The notes under the pieces were generated by a model. That model ran no database searches. It was not told the origin of the DNA and saw nothing but the letters and a program-made list of their open reading frames with translations. A program made the position numbers and the translations under genes. A stretch of DNA of 64,000 bases from Flavobacterium sp. (lineage in GTDB: Bacteria > Bacteroidota > Bacteroidia > Flavobacteriales > Flavobacteriaceae): assembly GCA_017984035.1 (NCBI GenBank), contig JAGOAF010000001.1:1-64000 (forward strand), given 5' to 3'. Below, in pieces: positions 26,758-38,500 of this stretch (the first letter of the stretch is position 1; every line of letters begins with the position of its first letter).

Positions 26758-28056
26758 ATGAGTACAAAATTAAAACTAAGTTTTTGGCAGATCATTAATA
26801 TGAATGTCGGATTTTTTGGAATTCAATATAGTTTTGGGTTGCAACAAAGTGCTGTAAATCCTATTTATGATTTTTTAGGAGCTAATCCGGATCAAATCCC
26901 AATTTTGAATTTGGCAGGACCATTAACTGGCTTGTTAATTCAGCCCATCATTGGGGCAATGAGTGATAAAACATGGCATCCACGTTGGGGACGACGTAAA
27001 CCCTATTTTTTCATAGGAGCTATGATTTGCAGTGTGGCTTTATTGTTGTATCCTTTTAGTAGTTCTTTATGGATGGCAGCAGGTTTATTGTTATTATTAG
27101 ATGTTGGAAACAACACGGCGATGGAGCCTTACAGAGCTTTTGTGGCTGATACATTAGATGATGAACAACAACCAACTGGTTTTCAAGCACAAAGTTTTTT
27201 TACTGGATTTGGTCAATTTTTATCGTACATCTCTCTATTCTTATTCCCAATAGTTTTTATTGGTTATACCGGAGCATTACCAAATTGGATTTATGCTTCG
27301 TTTTTTCTAGGATCCGTTTTATCCATTACTTCCATTTGGTGGAGTATGAAAAAAACTCCTGAAATTCCACCAACAGCGGAAGAATTAGTCCGATTAAAAG
27401 CTGAACCATTAAATATTTTTTCTCCTTTTATTGATATTTACAAAGCGGTTTTAGAAATGCCTAAAGTAATGTGGCAATTGTTTTTAGTGTATTTATTCCA
27501 GTGGTATGCCTTAATGTGTTATTGGCAAAATAATGCCAAAAGTATAGCGCTTTCTGTTTGGGACACCACCCCAAAAAACAAATCGCTTTATGAAAATGCA
27601 GTTGAATGGAATGGACTTATAGGTGCTTTTGGTTTTGTCATTACGTTTTCAGTGGCGTTTTATTTGGCAAAATTAGCTAAAAAATACAGCCCAAAATTGG
27701 TGCACTTTGCTTGTTTAATTTTGGCTGGAATTAGCTTTTTGATTTTCCCAACGATTCATAATGAATATTTGTTTTTTGCTATTATTATTGGTTATGGTGT
27801 AGGTTGGGCAAGTATGATGGGAATTCCGTATTTGATTATTGTAAATCATATTCCTAAAGAACGTTATGGCGTTTATATGGGAATTATCAATATGATGATT
27901 GTAATTCCAATGATTTTTCAAAACCTTACTTTTGGATATATCCTTAAAAATTTCTTGAATAATGATGCCCGTTTAGCAATTAGTTTTGCTGGGGTTTTAC
28001 TGTTAATTGGTGCAGTTTGTACTTTATTTATTCAGTCTAAGAAGGTTACTCAATAA
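26758..28056 (+). CDS. SLC45/GPH-type MFS sugar transporter (sucrose/maltose-like)
   Basis: 432 residues with about 12 membrane helices. The N-terminal half carries the SLC45/SUC-type signature: IIGAMSDKTWHPRWGRRKPYFFIG, with RWGRRKP near residues 79-85. Relatives move sucrose, maltose or other alpha-glucosides with H+ across the inner membrane. It lies directly after the tandem operator element and 27 bases before a PfkB kinase, so it is probably part of the same LacI-type regulon. It offers a route for intact disaccharide, in contrast to the monosaccharide-type porter at 9594. Confidence 0.9.
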   Translation: MSTKLKLSFWQIINMNVGFFGIQYSFGLQQSAVNPIYDFLGANPDQIPILNLAGPLTGLLIQPIIGAMSDKTWHPRWGRRKPYFFIGAMICSVALLLYPFSSSLWMAAGLLLLLDVGNNTAMEPYRAFVADTLDDEQQPTGFQAQSFFTGFGQFLSYISLFLFPIVFIGYTGALPNWIYASFFLGSVLSITSIWWSMKKTPEIPPTAEELVRLKAEPLNIFSPFIDIYKAVLEMPKVMWQLFLVYLFQWYALMCYWQNNAKSIALSVWDTTPKNKSLYENAVEWNGLIGAFGFVITFSVAFYLAKLAKKYSPKLVHFACLILAGISFLIFPTIHNEYLFFAIIIGYGVGWASMMGIPYLIIVNHIPKERYGVYMGIINMMIVIPMIFQNLTFGYILKNFLNNDARLAISFAGVLLLIGAVCTLFIQSKKVTQ

Positions 28057-28083
28057 AAATTAAACACAAATAGTTCGTTACAA

Positions 28084-29022
28084 TTGGAAAAAGAAATAGA
28101 CTTGATCTGTGCCGGAGAGGTACTTATAGATTTTATAGGACACGAAGTAAATACTTCTATCAATAGAACCAAAGATTACCACCGTTTTTTGGGTGGTTCA
28201 CCAACCAATGTTGCAGTCAATGCAACACGATTAGGGCTAAAATCGGTTATAGTAGCTACCTGTGGAGAAGATGGACTTGGTGAATATATCGTAAGAAAGT
28301 TGAAAGACAATCATGTGATTACTTCTCAAGTTAGAAGATCAGAAACTGAGCCTACTTCAGTGATTTTTGTTTCCAAATCTACTGGGACACCGGATTTCAT
28401 TCCGTATAGAGAAGCAGATTATCAAATATTGCCATCTCAAATACCTGATGCATTACTAGAAAGCGCTAAGATTTTTCACACCACCTGCTTTGCATTAAGC
28501 AAAAATCCGGCACGTACTACTATTGTTGAAAGTGCCAAAAAAGCCAAAGCATTAGGTTTGCAAACGAGTATTGATATTAACTTTTCAGAACGTATTTGGC
28601 CAGACAGAGAAGAAGCAAAACAAGTATTACGAGATTATTTATCAACTAACCCGTTAGTGAAATTGAGTGAAGACGATTGTTATCGTCTTTTTGCAGCGTC
28701 TAAAACAGAAGATTATATTTTTGATTATTTTCATGAATTAGGTGCGTCTACTATTTGTTTAACAAAAGGAAAAGATGGCGTAGTTTTATCAGACAAAGAA
28801 CACGGTATGTTTCATCAACAAGCTACTCATATTGATGACATTAAAGATACGACAGGAGCTGGTGATGCTTTCTGGACCGGATTTTTATACGCTCGATTGT
28901 TAGGGAAAGATTTTGAGGAAACAATTACTATAGCTCAAAAATTAGCAGTTCTAAAATTGCAAAATGTTGGGCGTTTACCTGAAGGGATCAATATAAAAGA
29001 ATATTTAGCATCAGGTAGTTAG
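28084..29022 (+). CDS. PfkB-family carbohydrate kinase (fructokinase-like), TTG start
   Basis: 312 residues. Shows the entry motif CAGEVLIDFIG, GGSPTNVAVNATRLG and the catalytic DTTGAGDAFWTGF. No ATG or GTG lies between the transporter stop at 28056 and the conserved N-terminus, and TTG 28084 fits the family start best. It probably phosphorylates fructose or another hexose delivered by the SLC45 carrier just upstream. It differs strongly from the kinase at 8707 (extra ~20 residues, different loops), so it is not a recent duplicate. It is the last gene of the sugar locus. Confidence 0.88.
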   Translation: MEKEIDLICAGEVLIDFIGHEVNTSINRTKDYHRFLGGSPTNVAVNATRLGLKSVIVATCGEDGLGEYIVRKLKDNHVITSQVRRSETEPTSVIFVSKSTGTPDFIPYREADYQILPSQIPDALLESAKIFHTTCFALSKNPARTTIVESAKKAKALGLQTSIDINFSERIWPDREEAKQVLRDYLSTNPLVKLSEDDCYRLFAASKTEDYIFDYFHELGASTICLTKGKDGVVLSDKEHGMFHQQATHIDDIKDTTGAGDAFWTGFLYARLLGKDFEETITIAQKLAVLKLQNVGRLPEGINIKEYLASGS

Positions 29023-29052
29023 ATTTTTTTGTACTCGGAAAGATTATTTTCT

Positions 29053-29060
29053 TAACTTTA
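29053..29060 (+). promoter_or_regulatory. Probable -7 box of CBS gene
   Basis: TAACTTTA matches TAnnTTTG at 7 of 8 positions, 21 bases before the CBS-protein ATG. Confidence 0.4.
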
Positions 29061-29081
29061 GGCTTACTAAAACTTAAAATT

Positions 29082-29507
29082 ATGACTGTAAATCAAATTC
29101 TTAGTTCAAAAGGAAAAGAAGTGTATTCAGTGTTATCTACCAATACAGTGTTTGAGGCATTGACTATAATGAGTGAAAAAAATATTGGTGCTATACTTGT
29201 TATCGAAGACACTATTTTAAAAGGAATTCTATCAGAAAGAGATTATGCGCGTAAAATTGTCTTAAAGGACAAGTCTTCAAAAGATGCTTTAGTAAAAGAG
29301 ATTATGGTTAGCGAAGTAATTTGTATCAAACCATCCGATAATTTAGACTATTGTATGGAGTTGATGAATACCAAAAAAATTAGACATTTGCCCGTATTGG
29401 ATAATAACGTTGTGGTTGGAATTATTTCGATTAGTGATGTAGTCAAAGCGATTATTGAAATACAAAAAGACACAATAAATCATCTCAATTCCTATATTAC
29501 CCAATAG
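29082..29507 (+). CDS. Two-CBS-domain protein
   Basis: 141 residues made of two CBS repeats: the first around residues 8-60 (VFEALTIMSEKNIGAILVIED, GILSERDYARKI) and the second around 75-130 (IMVSEVICIKPSDN, IRHLPVLDNNVVVGIISISDVV). Such stand-alone pairs bind adenosine nucleotides and sense energy or redox state, often by contacting another enzyme. There is no membrane segment and no fused domain, and the target is unknown. It is monocistronic, with a -7-like box in front and a terminator behind. Confidence 0.92.
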   Translation: MTVNQILSSKGKEVYSVLSTNTVFEALTIMSEKNIGAILVIEDTILKGILSERDYARKIVLKDKSSKDALVKEIMVSEVICIKPSDNLDYCMELMNTKKIRHLPVLDNNVVVGIISISDVVKAIIEIQKDTINHLNSYITQ

Positions 29508-29524
29508 AAATTATTAAAAAATCA

Positions 29525-29552
29525 AAAAAGCTGCAATTTATGCAGCTTTTTG
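29525..29552 (+). terminator. Terminator after CBS gene
   Basis: Perfect 11-bp stem AAAAAGCTGCA / TGCAGCTTTTT with loop ATTTA, 17 bases after the stop. Confidence 0.88.
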
Positions 29553-29601
29553 CATTTTGCAAAAGACTCGTTCTAAAATCCTTTTTTTAGTTCAAGAGTT
29601 C

Positions 29602-29609
29602 TATCTTTG
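29602..29609 (+). promoter_or_regulatory. -7 box of maeB promoter
   Basis: TATCTTTG, an exact TAnnTTTG match, lies 23 bases before the maeB ATG and downstream of the CBS terminator. Confidence 0.6.
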
Positions 29610-29632
29610 CGAATCTTAAAATTCAAAACGAA

Positions 29633-31906
29633 ATGGATAAAAACAATAAAAAAAGCGAGGCATTATTATATCATTCCCATCCAAAACCAGGAAAAATTCA
29701 GGTTCTTCCAACTAAAAAATATGCTACTCAAAGAGATTTATCTTTGGCGTATTCACCGGGTGTAGCTGAACCTTGTTTAGAAATTGCAAAAGATGTCAAT
29801 GACGTTTATAAATATACAACAAAAGGGAATTTAGTTGCGGTAATCTCTAATGGTACAGCTGTTTTAGGATTGGGTGATATTGGTCCAGAAGCTTCTAAAC
29901 CAGTAATGGAAGGCAAAGGATTGTTGTTTAAAATTTTTGCTGGAATTGATGTTTTTGATATTGAAGTTGATACAAAAAACGTTGAAGAGTTTATCCAAAC
30001 GGTTAAAAATATTGCACCCACTTTCGGAGGAATCAATTTAGAAGACATTAAAGCTCCTGAATCGTTTGAAATTGAGCGTCGTTTAGTTGAAGAGCTCAAT
30101 ATTCCAGTAATGCATGACGACCAACATGGTACCGCAATTATCTCATCGGCAGCGCTATTAAATGCGTTAGAATTAGCCGGAAAGAAAGCAGAAGACATGA
30201 TAATGGTTGTTTCTGGAGCTGGTTCTGCAGCTTTAGCGTGTGCTGATTTATATATTTTATTAGGTGTTAAATTAGAAAATATATTAATGTTTAATAGTAA
30301 AGGATTGTTGACCAAAGACAATCCTTCGTTATCTCCCTTACAACAAAAATACGCTAAGGATATACCTCAAATGACTTTGGCAGAAGCCTTAGTTGGAGCC
30401 GATATTTTCTTAGGATTATCTTCAGGAGATATCATGTCACCAGAAATGTTGTTGACAATGGCAGACAATCCAATTGTTTTTGCCATGGCAAACCCTATAC
30501 CAGAAATTGATTATAATTTAGCGGTTGCTACCCGAAAAGATATCATTATGGCAACAGGAAGATCTGATTTTCCTAATCAAGTGAATAATGTTCTTGGTTT
30601 TCCCTATATTTTTAGAGGAGCATTAGACGTTCGCGCTACTAAAATTAACGAAGCTATGAAAATGGCGGCGGTAAAAGCGTTAGCAGCTTTAGCAAAAGAA
30701 AATGTTCCTGAACAAGTTAATATTGCTTATGGAGTAACTAAATTAACGTTTGGTAGAGAATACATCATTCCTTCTCCATTTGATCCTAGATTAATTACTG
30801 TAGTTGCCCCAGCTGTTGCAAAAGCAGCCATGGATTCAGGTGTTGCTTTAAATCCAATTACAGATTGGAACGAATACGAAGAATCACTCTTGGAACGACT
30901 AGGGCATGATAATAAGATGGTTCGATTGATTGCCAATAGAGCTAAAAGAGATCCAAAACGAATTGTTTTTGCAGAAGCAGATCATTTAGATGTTCTAAAA
31001 GCGGCTCAAATTGTTTATGAAGAAGGTATTGGATACCCTATTTTATTAGGTCATAGGGACGTAATTTTAGAATTAAAATCAGAGATAGGTTTTGAGGCAG
31101 ATGTAGTCATTATTGATCCTAAGGTTTGTGAAGAAGAAGAACGAAGAAATCGTTTTGCATCGGCCTATTGGAAAACCAGACAAAGAAGAGGAATCTCCTT
31201 GTTAGATGCTCAAAAATTAATGCGCGAAAGAAATTATTTTGCTGCAATGATGGTCAATGAAGGTGAAGCAGATGCTTTGGTTTCAGGTCATTCTAGAAGT
31301 TATCCTTCGGTGGTAAAACCAATGTTGCAATTGATAGAAAAAGCTCCAGGCGCTTCTATTGTTGCCACTACCAATATGATGTTAACGTCTCGTGGGCCAA
31401 TGTTTTTATCGGATACCGCCATTAATATAAACCCTACAGCTGATGATTTAGCCAAAATTGCAATCATGACTGCTAAATCAGCTAGAATGTTTGGTGTTGA
31501 GCCAGTTATTGCAATGGTTTCTTTTTCAAATTTTGGTTCTTCAACTAATGAAGGTGCCGCTAAAGTGAGAGAAGCGGTAGCGTATTTGCATAAAAATCAT
31601 CCTGATTTGATTGTGGATGGAGAAATCCAAGCAGATTTTGCTTTAAATCAAGAGATGTTGGAGAAAAAATTCCCTTTTTCAAAATTGGCTGGAAAAAAAG
31701 TAAATACTTTAATTTTCCCCAATTTAGAGTCAGCCAATATTACCTATAAATTATTGAAAGAATTGAATAATGTAGAATCAATTGGTCCAATTATGTTGGG
31801 AATGGGTAAACCAGTTCATATATTTCAATTAGGTGCTAGTGTTGAAGAAATGGTAAATATGGCTGCTATTGCGGTTATTGATGCACAAGAAAAACAAAAA
31901 AAGTAA
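29633..31906 (+). CDS. maeB: NADP-dependent malic enzyme with phosphotransacetylase-like domain
   Basis: 757 residues, the long bacterial form. The malic enzyme part (about residues 15-430) contains YSPGVAEPC, GLGDIGPEASKPVMEGK, HDDQHGTAII and the nucleotide-binding VVSGAGSAALAC. The rest (about 440-757) is a phosphate acetyltransferase-like domain (VSGHSRSYPSVVKP, GPMFLSD, NIGPIMLG-type end) that in MaeB enzymes binds acetyl-CoA as an allosteric regulator and not as a catalyst. It converts malate to pyruvate + CO2, making NADPH. ruvA follows 29 bases later. Confidence 0.96.
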   Translation: MDKNNKKSEALLYHSHPKPGKIQVLPTKKYATQRDLSLAYSPGVAEPCLEIAKDVNDVYKYTTKGNLVAVISNGTAVLGLGDIGPEASKPVMEGKGLLFKIFAGIDVFDIEVDTKNVEEFIQTVKNIAPTFGGINLEDIKAPESFEIERRLVEELNIPVMHDDQHGTAIISSAALLNALELAGKKAEDMIMVVSGAGSAALACADLYILLGVKLENILMFNSKGLLTKDNPSLSPLQQKYAKDIPQMTLAEALVGADIFLGLSSGDIMSPEMLLTMADNPIVFAMANPIPEIDYNLAVATRKDIIMATGRSDFPNQVNNVLGFPYIFRGALDVRATKINEAMKMAAVKALAALAKENVPEQVNIAYGVTKLTFGREYIIPSPFDPRLITVVAPAVAKAAMDSGVALNPITDWNEYEESLLERLGHDNKMVRLIANRAKRDPKRIVFAEADHLDVLKAAQIVYEEGIGYPILLGHRDVILELKSEIGFEADVVIIDPKVCEEEERRNRFASAYWKTRQRRGISLLDAQKLMRERNYFAAMMVNEGEADALVSGHSRSYPSVVKPMLQLIEKAPGASIVATTNMMLTSRGPMFLSDTAININPTADDLAKIAIMTAKSARMFGVEPVIAMVSFSNFGSSTNEGAAKVREAVAYLHKNHPDLIVDGEIQADFALNQEMLEKKFPFSKLAGKKVNTLIFPNLESANITYKLLKELNNVESIGPIMLGMGKPVHIFQLGASVEEMVNMAAIAVIDAQEKQKK

Positions 31907-31935
31907 GAACAAAATAAAGTGATTCACTCATAGTT

Positions 31936-32517
31936 ATGATAGCACACATTCAAGGAAAATTAGTTGAAAAAAACCCTACCGAAGTTGTAATTGATTGCGG
32001 TGGTGTAGGTTATCATATTAATATTTCATTGCATACGTATTCCTTACTGCCTAATGCGGATCAAATTAAATTATTTACCTACCTTCAAGTAAAAGAAGAT
32101 GGACATACATTGTTTGGTTTTTTTGAAAAATCAGAACGAGAAATTTTTAAAATGCTGTTATCGGTATCGGGAATTGGAGCAAGTATTGCCAGAACGATGC
32201 TATCTTCTTTGGAACCTAAGCAAATAATTCAAGCGATTGCTTCTGCTGATGTTGCAACGGTTCAATCCATAAAGGGAATTGGTCTCAAAACTGCCCAAAG
32301 AGTAATTCTCGATTTGCAAGACAAAGTGCTTAAATTGTATGATTTAGATGAAGTTTCTATGGTGTTGAACAATACAAACAGAGATGAAGCGTTATCTGCA
32401 TTAGAGGTTTTAGGTTTTGTTCGTAAAACATCTGAAAAAGTAGTGGAAAAAATCATCAAAGAAGACCCAGATGCATCGGTAGAATCGATCATCAAAAAAG
32501 CATTGAAAAGTTTGTAA
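31936..32517 (+). CDS. ruvA: Holliday junction DNA-binding protein RuvA
   Basis: 193 residues. N-terminal OB fold (MIAHIQGKLVEKNPTEVVIDCGGVGY), two helix-hairpin-helix motifs (LLSVSGIGASIARTML and IQSIKGIGLKTAQRVILDL) and a C-terminal domain (EALSALEVLGF) that docks to RuvB. RuvA tetramers hold the four-way junction while RuvB pumps DNA. It is encoded apart from ruvB (3304). The stop abuts the sprA leader, 24 bases before the likely sprA ATG. Confidence 0.97.
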   Translation: MIAHIQGKLVEKNPTEVVIDCGGVGYHINISLHTYSLLPNADQIKLFTYLQVKEDGHTLFGFFEKSEREIFKMLLSVSGIGASIARTMLSSLEPKQIIQAIASADVATVQSIKGIGLKTAQRVILDLQDKVLKLYDLDEVSMVLNNTNRDEALSALEVLGFVRKTSEKVVEKIIKEDPDASVESIIKKALKSL

Positions 32518-32541
32518 TTGCATAAAGAAATTGGAAATTTT

Positions 32542-35500
32542 ATGAATAAAATTTGTCATTTATTGCTTATTTTATTTTCTACTTGTGTAGTTCAAGCTCA
32601 AGTTGCACCAGTTGTTCAGGATACTATTAAAAAAGGGTTTTCTATAGGAAAAATTAAGTTAAAAGACCCTAAAAGTATTTTGTCTGGTTACACCTATGAT
32701 CCTGAAACAGATCGGTATGTTTATACGAATTCTGTTGATGGATTCACAATTGATTACCCCATAATTTTAACTCCACAAGAATATGAAAGCTTAGTTCTTA
32801 AGGAATCGATGCGTACCTATTTTAGAAAAAAATCAGATGCAGTAGACGGTAAAAAGGATGGAGCTGAAGAGGCAAAAAAAGATTTATTGCCAAGATATTA
32901 TGTTAAATCAGGATTATTTGAAACCATTTTTGGAGGAAATACAATCGATGTAAAACCAACAGGTTCTGTTGAAATGGATTTGGGTTTTAGGTATACTAAA
33001 CAAGATAATCCCTCTTTTTCTCCCAGAAATCGCACTACAACTACATTTGATTTCAATCAGAGAATAAGCTTGGGATTGACTGGTAAAGTGGGGAAGCGAC
33101 TTAGTGTAAATGCCAATTATGATACCCAATCGACTTTTTCATTTCAAAATTTATTCAAAATAGCATATGACCCAAGTTACAGTGCTTCGGAAGACGCTAT
33201 CATTCAAAATATTGAGATAGGTAACGTAAGTATGCCTTTGAATAGTACTTTAATTCGAGGAGCGCAAAGTTTATTTGGAGTAAAAACCAAATTGCAGTTT
33301 GGTAAAACCTCTGTAACAGGAGTGTTTTCTGAACAAAAATCACAAACTAAAAGCGTAGTAGCCGAAGGTGGCGGAACAGTTCAAAATTTTGATATTTTCG
33401 CTTTGGATTACGATAGTGATCGCCATTTCTTCTTGTCCCAATTCTTTAGAAATAAATACGATACTGCACTTAAAAATTACCCATTTATAGATAGTAGGGT
33501 TCAGATCACTCGTTTAGAAGTCTGGGTCACCAATAGACAAAATCGAATTACGACCACGAATAATAATATTCGAAATATTATTGCACTTCAAGATTTAGGA
33601 GAAAGTCAGTTATCGGGAGTTCCTGATGAAGAAATTGTAGTAAAAAACCCTCCAACTGGAATGTTTAACCAGTTACCTAATGCGCCAACCGATAATAAGA
33701 ATAACGATTATGATCCTGATCAAATTAAAGATGGTACCGGATTATTGAATTCCAACATTCGTGAAATGGCAACAGCACAGGCTGGTTTTAATGCAAGTGT
33801 AAGTGAAGGCCAAGATTATTCAAAATTAGAAAATGCTAGAAAGTTAAATCCCAATGAATATACTTTTCATCCTCAATTAGGATACATTTCCTTACAGCAA
33901 AAATTAACAAATGATGAGGTATTAGCGGTAGCCTATCAATATACCATTGGAGACCAAGTATATCAAGTAGGAGAATTTGGGAATGACGGAATTGACGCTA
34001 CAGTGGTGACAGGAAGTAGTCCAACGACGCAAGCTATAATCACCCAAAGTTTAATATTAAAGTTACTGAAAAGTAACTTGACCAATGTGAAAAATCCTAT
34101 TTGGAATTTAATGATGAAAAATATTTATCAAATTCCTGGAGGGTATCAACTAAAAAAAGAAGATTTCAGGTTTAATATTTTATATGCTGATCCCTCTCCA
34201 ATAAATTACATTAGTCCGGTTACAGGAACAACTTTTCCAGTAAATCCTATCCCTGAAAATAAAGTAGCTGAAACGCCTTTGTTAAAAGTATTCAATTTAG
34301 ATAAATTGAATTACAACAACGATCCCCAAATTGGAGGTGATGGTTTTTTTGATTTTATGCCAGGATTGACAATTGATGCTCAAAATGGGCGAATTATTTT
34401 TACCGTAAAAGAACCTTTTGGCGAATTATTATTCTCGAAATTAAAAAATACAGGCTCAGCAGAATCCTATAATAGCGTTGATTCCTACAATCCCAATCAA
34501 AAGAAATATGTTTTTAGAAACATGTATCGTAACACGCAATCTGCCGCTTTACAGGATAGTGAGAAAAATAAATTTTTATTGCGTGGAAAGTATAAATCTT
34601 CTACTGGTGAAGGCATACCAATTGGCGCATTTAATGTGCCACAAGGTTCAGTCAAGGTCTCTGCTGCGGGAAGAGTATTAGTGGAAGGTGTTGATTATAG
34701 TGTGAATTATCAACTGGGGAGAGTTCAGATTTTAGATGCATCATTACAAGCATCCAACACACCTATAGAAGTTTCGTTAGAAAATAATTCGATTTTTGGT
34801 CAACAAACCAGACGATTTATGGGTGTAAATGTAGAGCATAAGATTTCAGATCAATTTCTTGTTGGCGCAACCTTTTTGAAAATGACAGAAAGACCGTTTA
34901 CTCAAAAGTCAAGCTTTGGACAAGAATCAGTTAATAATTCTATTTTTGGAGTAAATACTGCTTTTTCTAAGGAAGTGCCTTTTTTAACTCGATTGGCTAA
35001 TAAATTGCCCAATATAGATACGGATGTTCCTTCAAACCTCTCCATTAAAGGAGAAATTGCTTTCTTACAACCAGATACTCCAAAGGCTGATCAATTTCAA
35101 GGGGAGTCAACTATCTACGTGGATGACTTTGAAGGATCTCAGTCGACCATAGATATGCGATCTCCGCTAGCTTGGAGTCTGTCTTCTACTCCGGTTAATG
35201 ATCCTGAAAGCCGTTATAATTTTAATGAAAGTGCTAATGATTTATCGTATGGATTTAAAAGAGCTAAGTTAGCTTGGTACACAGTAGACCCTGTTTTTTA
35301 TACTCAAAAACCTACCGGAATATCAAATAGTGATCTTTCTTTGAATTCAACCAGAAGAATTTTTAGTCAAGAATTATATCCATTAACCGATATTGCACAA
35401 GGACAAACACAAGTAATTAGTACTTTAGATTTGAATTATTATCCTTCGGAGCGCGGACCGTATAACAATAATACAGCGGTAAATTTGAATCCAAGAGATA

Positions 35501-38500
35501 ATTTTGGGGGTATTATGCGGGCTATAAATTCTACTAATTTTGAGCAAGGAAATGTAGAATATATTCAATTTTGGGTGTTAGATCCTTTTGTAGGCAATGG
35601 TGCTACAAAGAGCTCAAATTCCGGAAAAATATATTTCAATTTAGGAGAAATATCTGAAGATGTCTTGAAAGATGGAAGGAAACAATATGAAAATGGATTA
35701 GGTCCCGATCAAGTTGTTACTAATCCTAGACCACTTTGGGGTGATGTTCCAGCTTCTCAATCATTGATATATACTTTTGACACAAATTCAACTAATAGAA
35801 GTAATCAAGACATTGGACTCGATGGTCTTAAGAATGATGATGAGGCTGCCACTTATTCTAATTTTGCAACTGAAACGGATCCTGCAGCAGATGATTACAA
35901 GTATTACTTGAATACTTCGGGGGATGTATTAGAACGGTATAAAAATTATAATGGAACCGATGGAAATTCAGCAGTATCCATTGATACTCCTAACAGAGGC
36001 GCTACTACGCTTCCTGATGTAGAAGATATAAATAGGGACAATACTATGAATACAATCAATGCGTACTATGAATACAGTATTGATATGAAACCGGCCATGG
36101 AAGTTGGACAAAATTTTGTAACTGATATTAGAAATACTCAAGTGGAGTTGCCAGATGGATCTACTACTGAGGCCCGTTGGATACAATTTAAAATTCCAGT
36201 ATCTCAGCCTCAAAATACCATAGGAAATATTACGGATTTTCGTTCTATTCGATTTATGCGATTATTTATGACCGGTTTTGCAAATCCAATAACAGTTCGT
36301 TTCGGAGCATTAGAACTAGTGCGTGGAGAATGGAGACGCTTTACAAATACATTACAGGCAACTGACACCAATGTTGATGATGACAGAACGGAATTGGATG
36401 TATTGGCTGTGAATTTGCAACAGAATAATGAAAGATGTCCAATAAATTATATCACTCCTCCTGGTGTGGTTCGCGAACAATTGTACAACAATAATACAGT
36501 AATTAATCAGGATGAACAATCCTTGTCTCTTCGTGTTGGAGGAGAGGGGCTAGAACCAAAAGATGCAAGAGGTGTATTTAAAAATATAAGTGTAGACATG
36601 CGTCAATTTAATAAATTGAAAATGTTTATTCATGCAGAATCGTTGCCTAATGAGATTGCAATTAGAGACAATCAAATGATTGGATTTATTCGTATTGGAA
36701 ATGATTTTACGCAAAATTTTTATCAAATAGAAATTCCGCTCAAAGTAACCCTGCCGTCATCATCATCTAACTCAAATTGTTCTCCGTTAAGTCCAGAAGT
36801 AGTTTGGCCAGAAGAAAATCAAATTGATTTAGCGCTGGAGTTATTGACGCAATTGAAAATTAAAGCAATGGGAATTGATCCCACGACATTGCCTCAAGAT
36901 GGAATTTATTATCAGAATGAAGAGGAGTTGGATCCCAAATTGGCAAATAAACCTAATAAATTACGTTTAGGAATCAAGGGGAATCCAAATTTCGGACTTG
37001 TAAGAACATTGATGGTAGGGGTGAAAAGTAATGAAGTTGCACGACGAATTAAAGGGGAAGTGTGGTTTAATGAATTGCGATTAGCCGATATGGATAATAA
37101 AGGCGGAATGGCTGCAATTTTGAATGTTGATTCGAATATGGCTGATTTAGTTACTGTTTCTGCTTCTGGAAAGAAAACAACGATTGGTTTTGGCAACTTG
37201 GAACAAGGTCCAAATGAAAGAAGTCGAGAAGATATTCAACAATACAATATTGTGACTAATATTAATCTAGGGAGACTATTACCAAAAAAATGGGGAGTTA
37301 ATTTGCCTTTTAATTATGGGGTAGGAGAGGAAATCATTACTCCTGAATACGATCCGTTCAATCAAGATATTCGTTTGAATCAACTTTTTGACACTGCTAC
37401 TGATGCTGATAGAAAAGCAAATATTCGCAATCGTGCCATTGATTATACGAAACGAACCAGTATCAATTTTATTGGTGTTCGTAAAGAAAAAAATCCAAAG
37501 AGTAAATCTCATTTGTATGATCTAGAAAATTTCACGTTTTCGCAGTCTATCAATGAGGTACAACGTCATGATTTTGAAATTGAAGAGCGTACGGATCAGC
37601 AAGTTACTACCTCGGTTGATTTTGCCTATAGTTTCAATTCGAAACCTTTAGAGCCGTTTAGTAAAGTGGCTTTTATGAAAAAAAGTAATTATTGGAAATT
37701 ACTTCAGGACTTTAATTTTAATTTTTTACCAGCTAGTATTTCTTTTAATTCTGATATTATCAGGCAGTACAATCGCCAACAGTTTAGACAAGTAGAAGGT
37801 GTGGAAGGGATTGGTTTAGATGCTTTGTATAGAAGGAATTACGCATTTAATTATCAATATGGGTTTAACTATAATCTTACTAAAGCTTTAAAATTAAACT
37901 ATTCGGCTTCTTCTGGAAATATTGTAAAGAGTTATTTAAATGCTGACAATTCCTCTAATAACGAACTGACAGTTTGGGATGATTATTGGAATATTGGAAC
38001 TCCAAACCAACACCAACAACAGCTTGTTGTTAACTATGAAATACCAATCAATAAAATTCCAGTTTTTAGTTTTATTAAAGCTAATTATTCCTATACTGCA
38101 GATTATAGTTGGCAACGTACGTCTGAAGCTTTATCTCAAATAGAAATTGAGGGAGCATCTTACAACTTGGGAAATACCATTCAAAATGCCAATTCAAATA
38201 ATTTGAATGCTACTTTGAACATGGAAAATTTGTATCGTTTTTTGGGATTAACCAAGTCAAAATCGTTTGCAAATTCAAGACCCAAACCTATAGTTGCTCC
38301 AAAACCAGGAGAAAAAATGGTGAGATCAATTGCCATTCAAAAATCATCTAATCCTTTTATGGATGCATTCATTGGTGTTGTAACAGCTGTGAAAAATATC
38401 CAAATGAATTATACTCAGAATAGCGGTACTGTTTTGCCAGGCTATACTCCAGGGATTGGTTTTTTTGGATCTTCAAAACCTACATTAGGATTTGTTTTTG

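Noticed and set aside
32518..32541. TTG start of SprA directly after ruvA
   Set aside because: Adds eight polar residues before a clean signal peptide that begins at ATG 32542.
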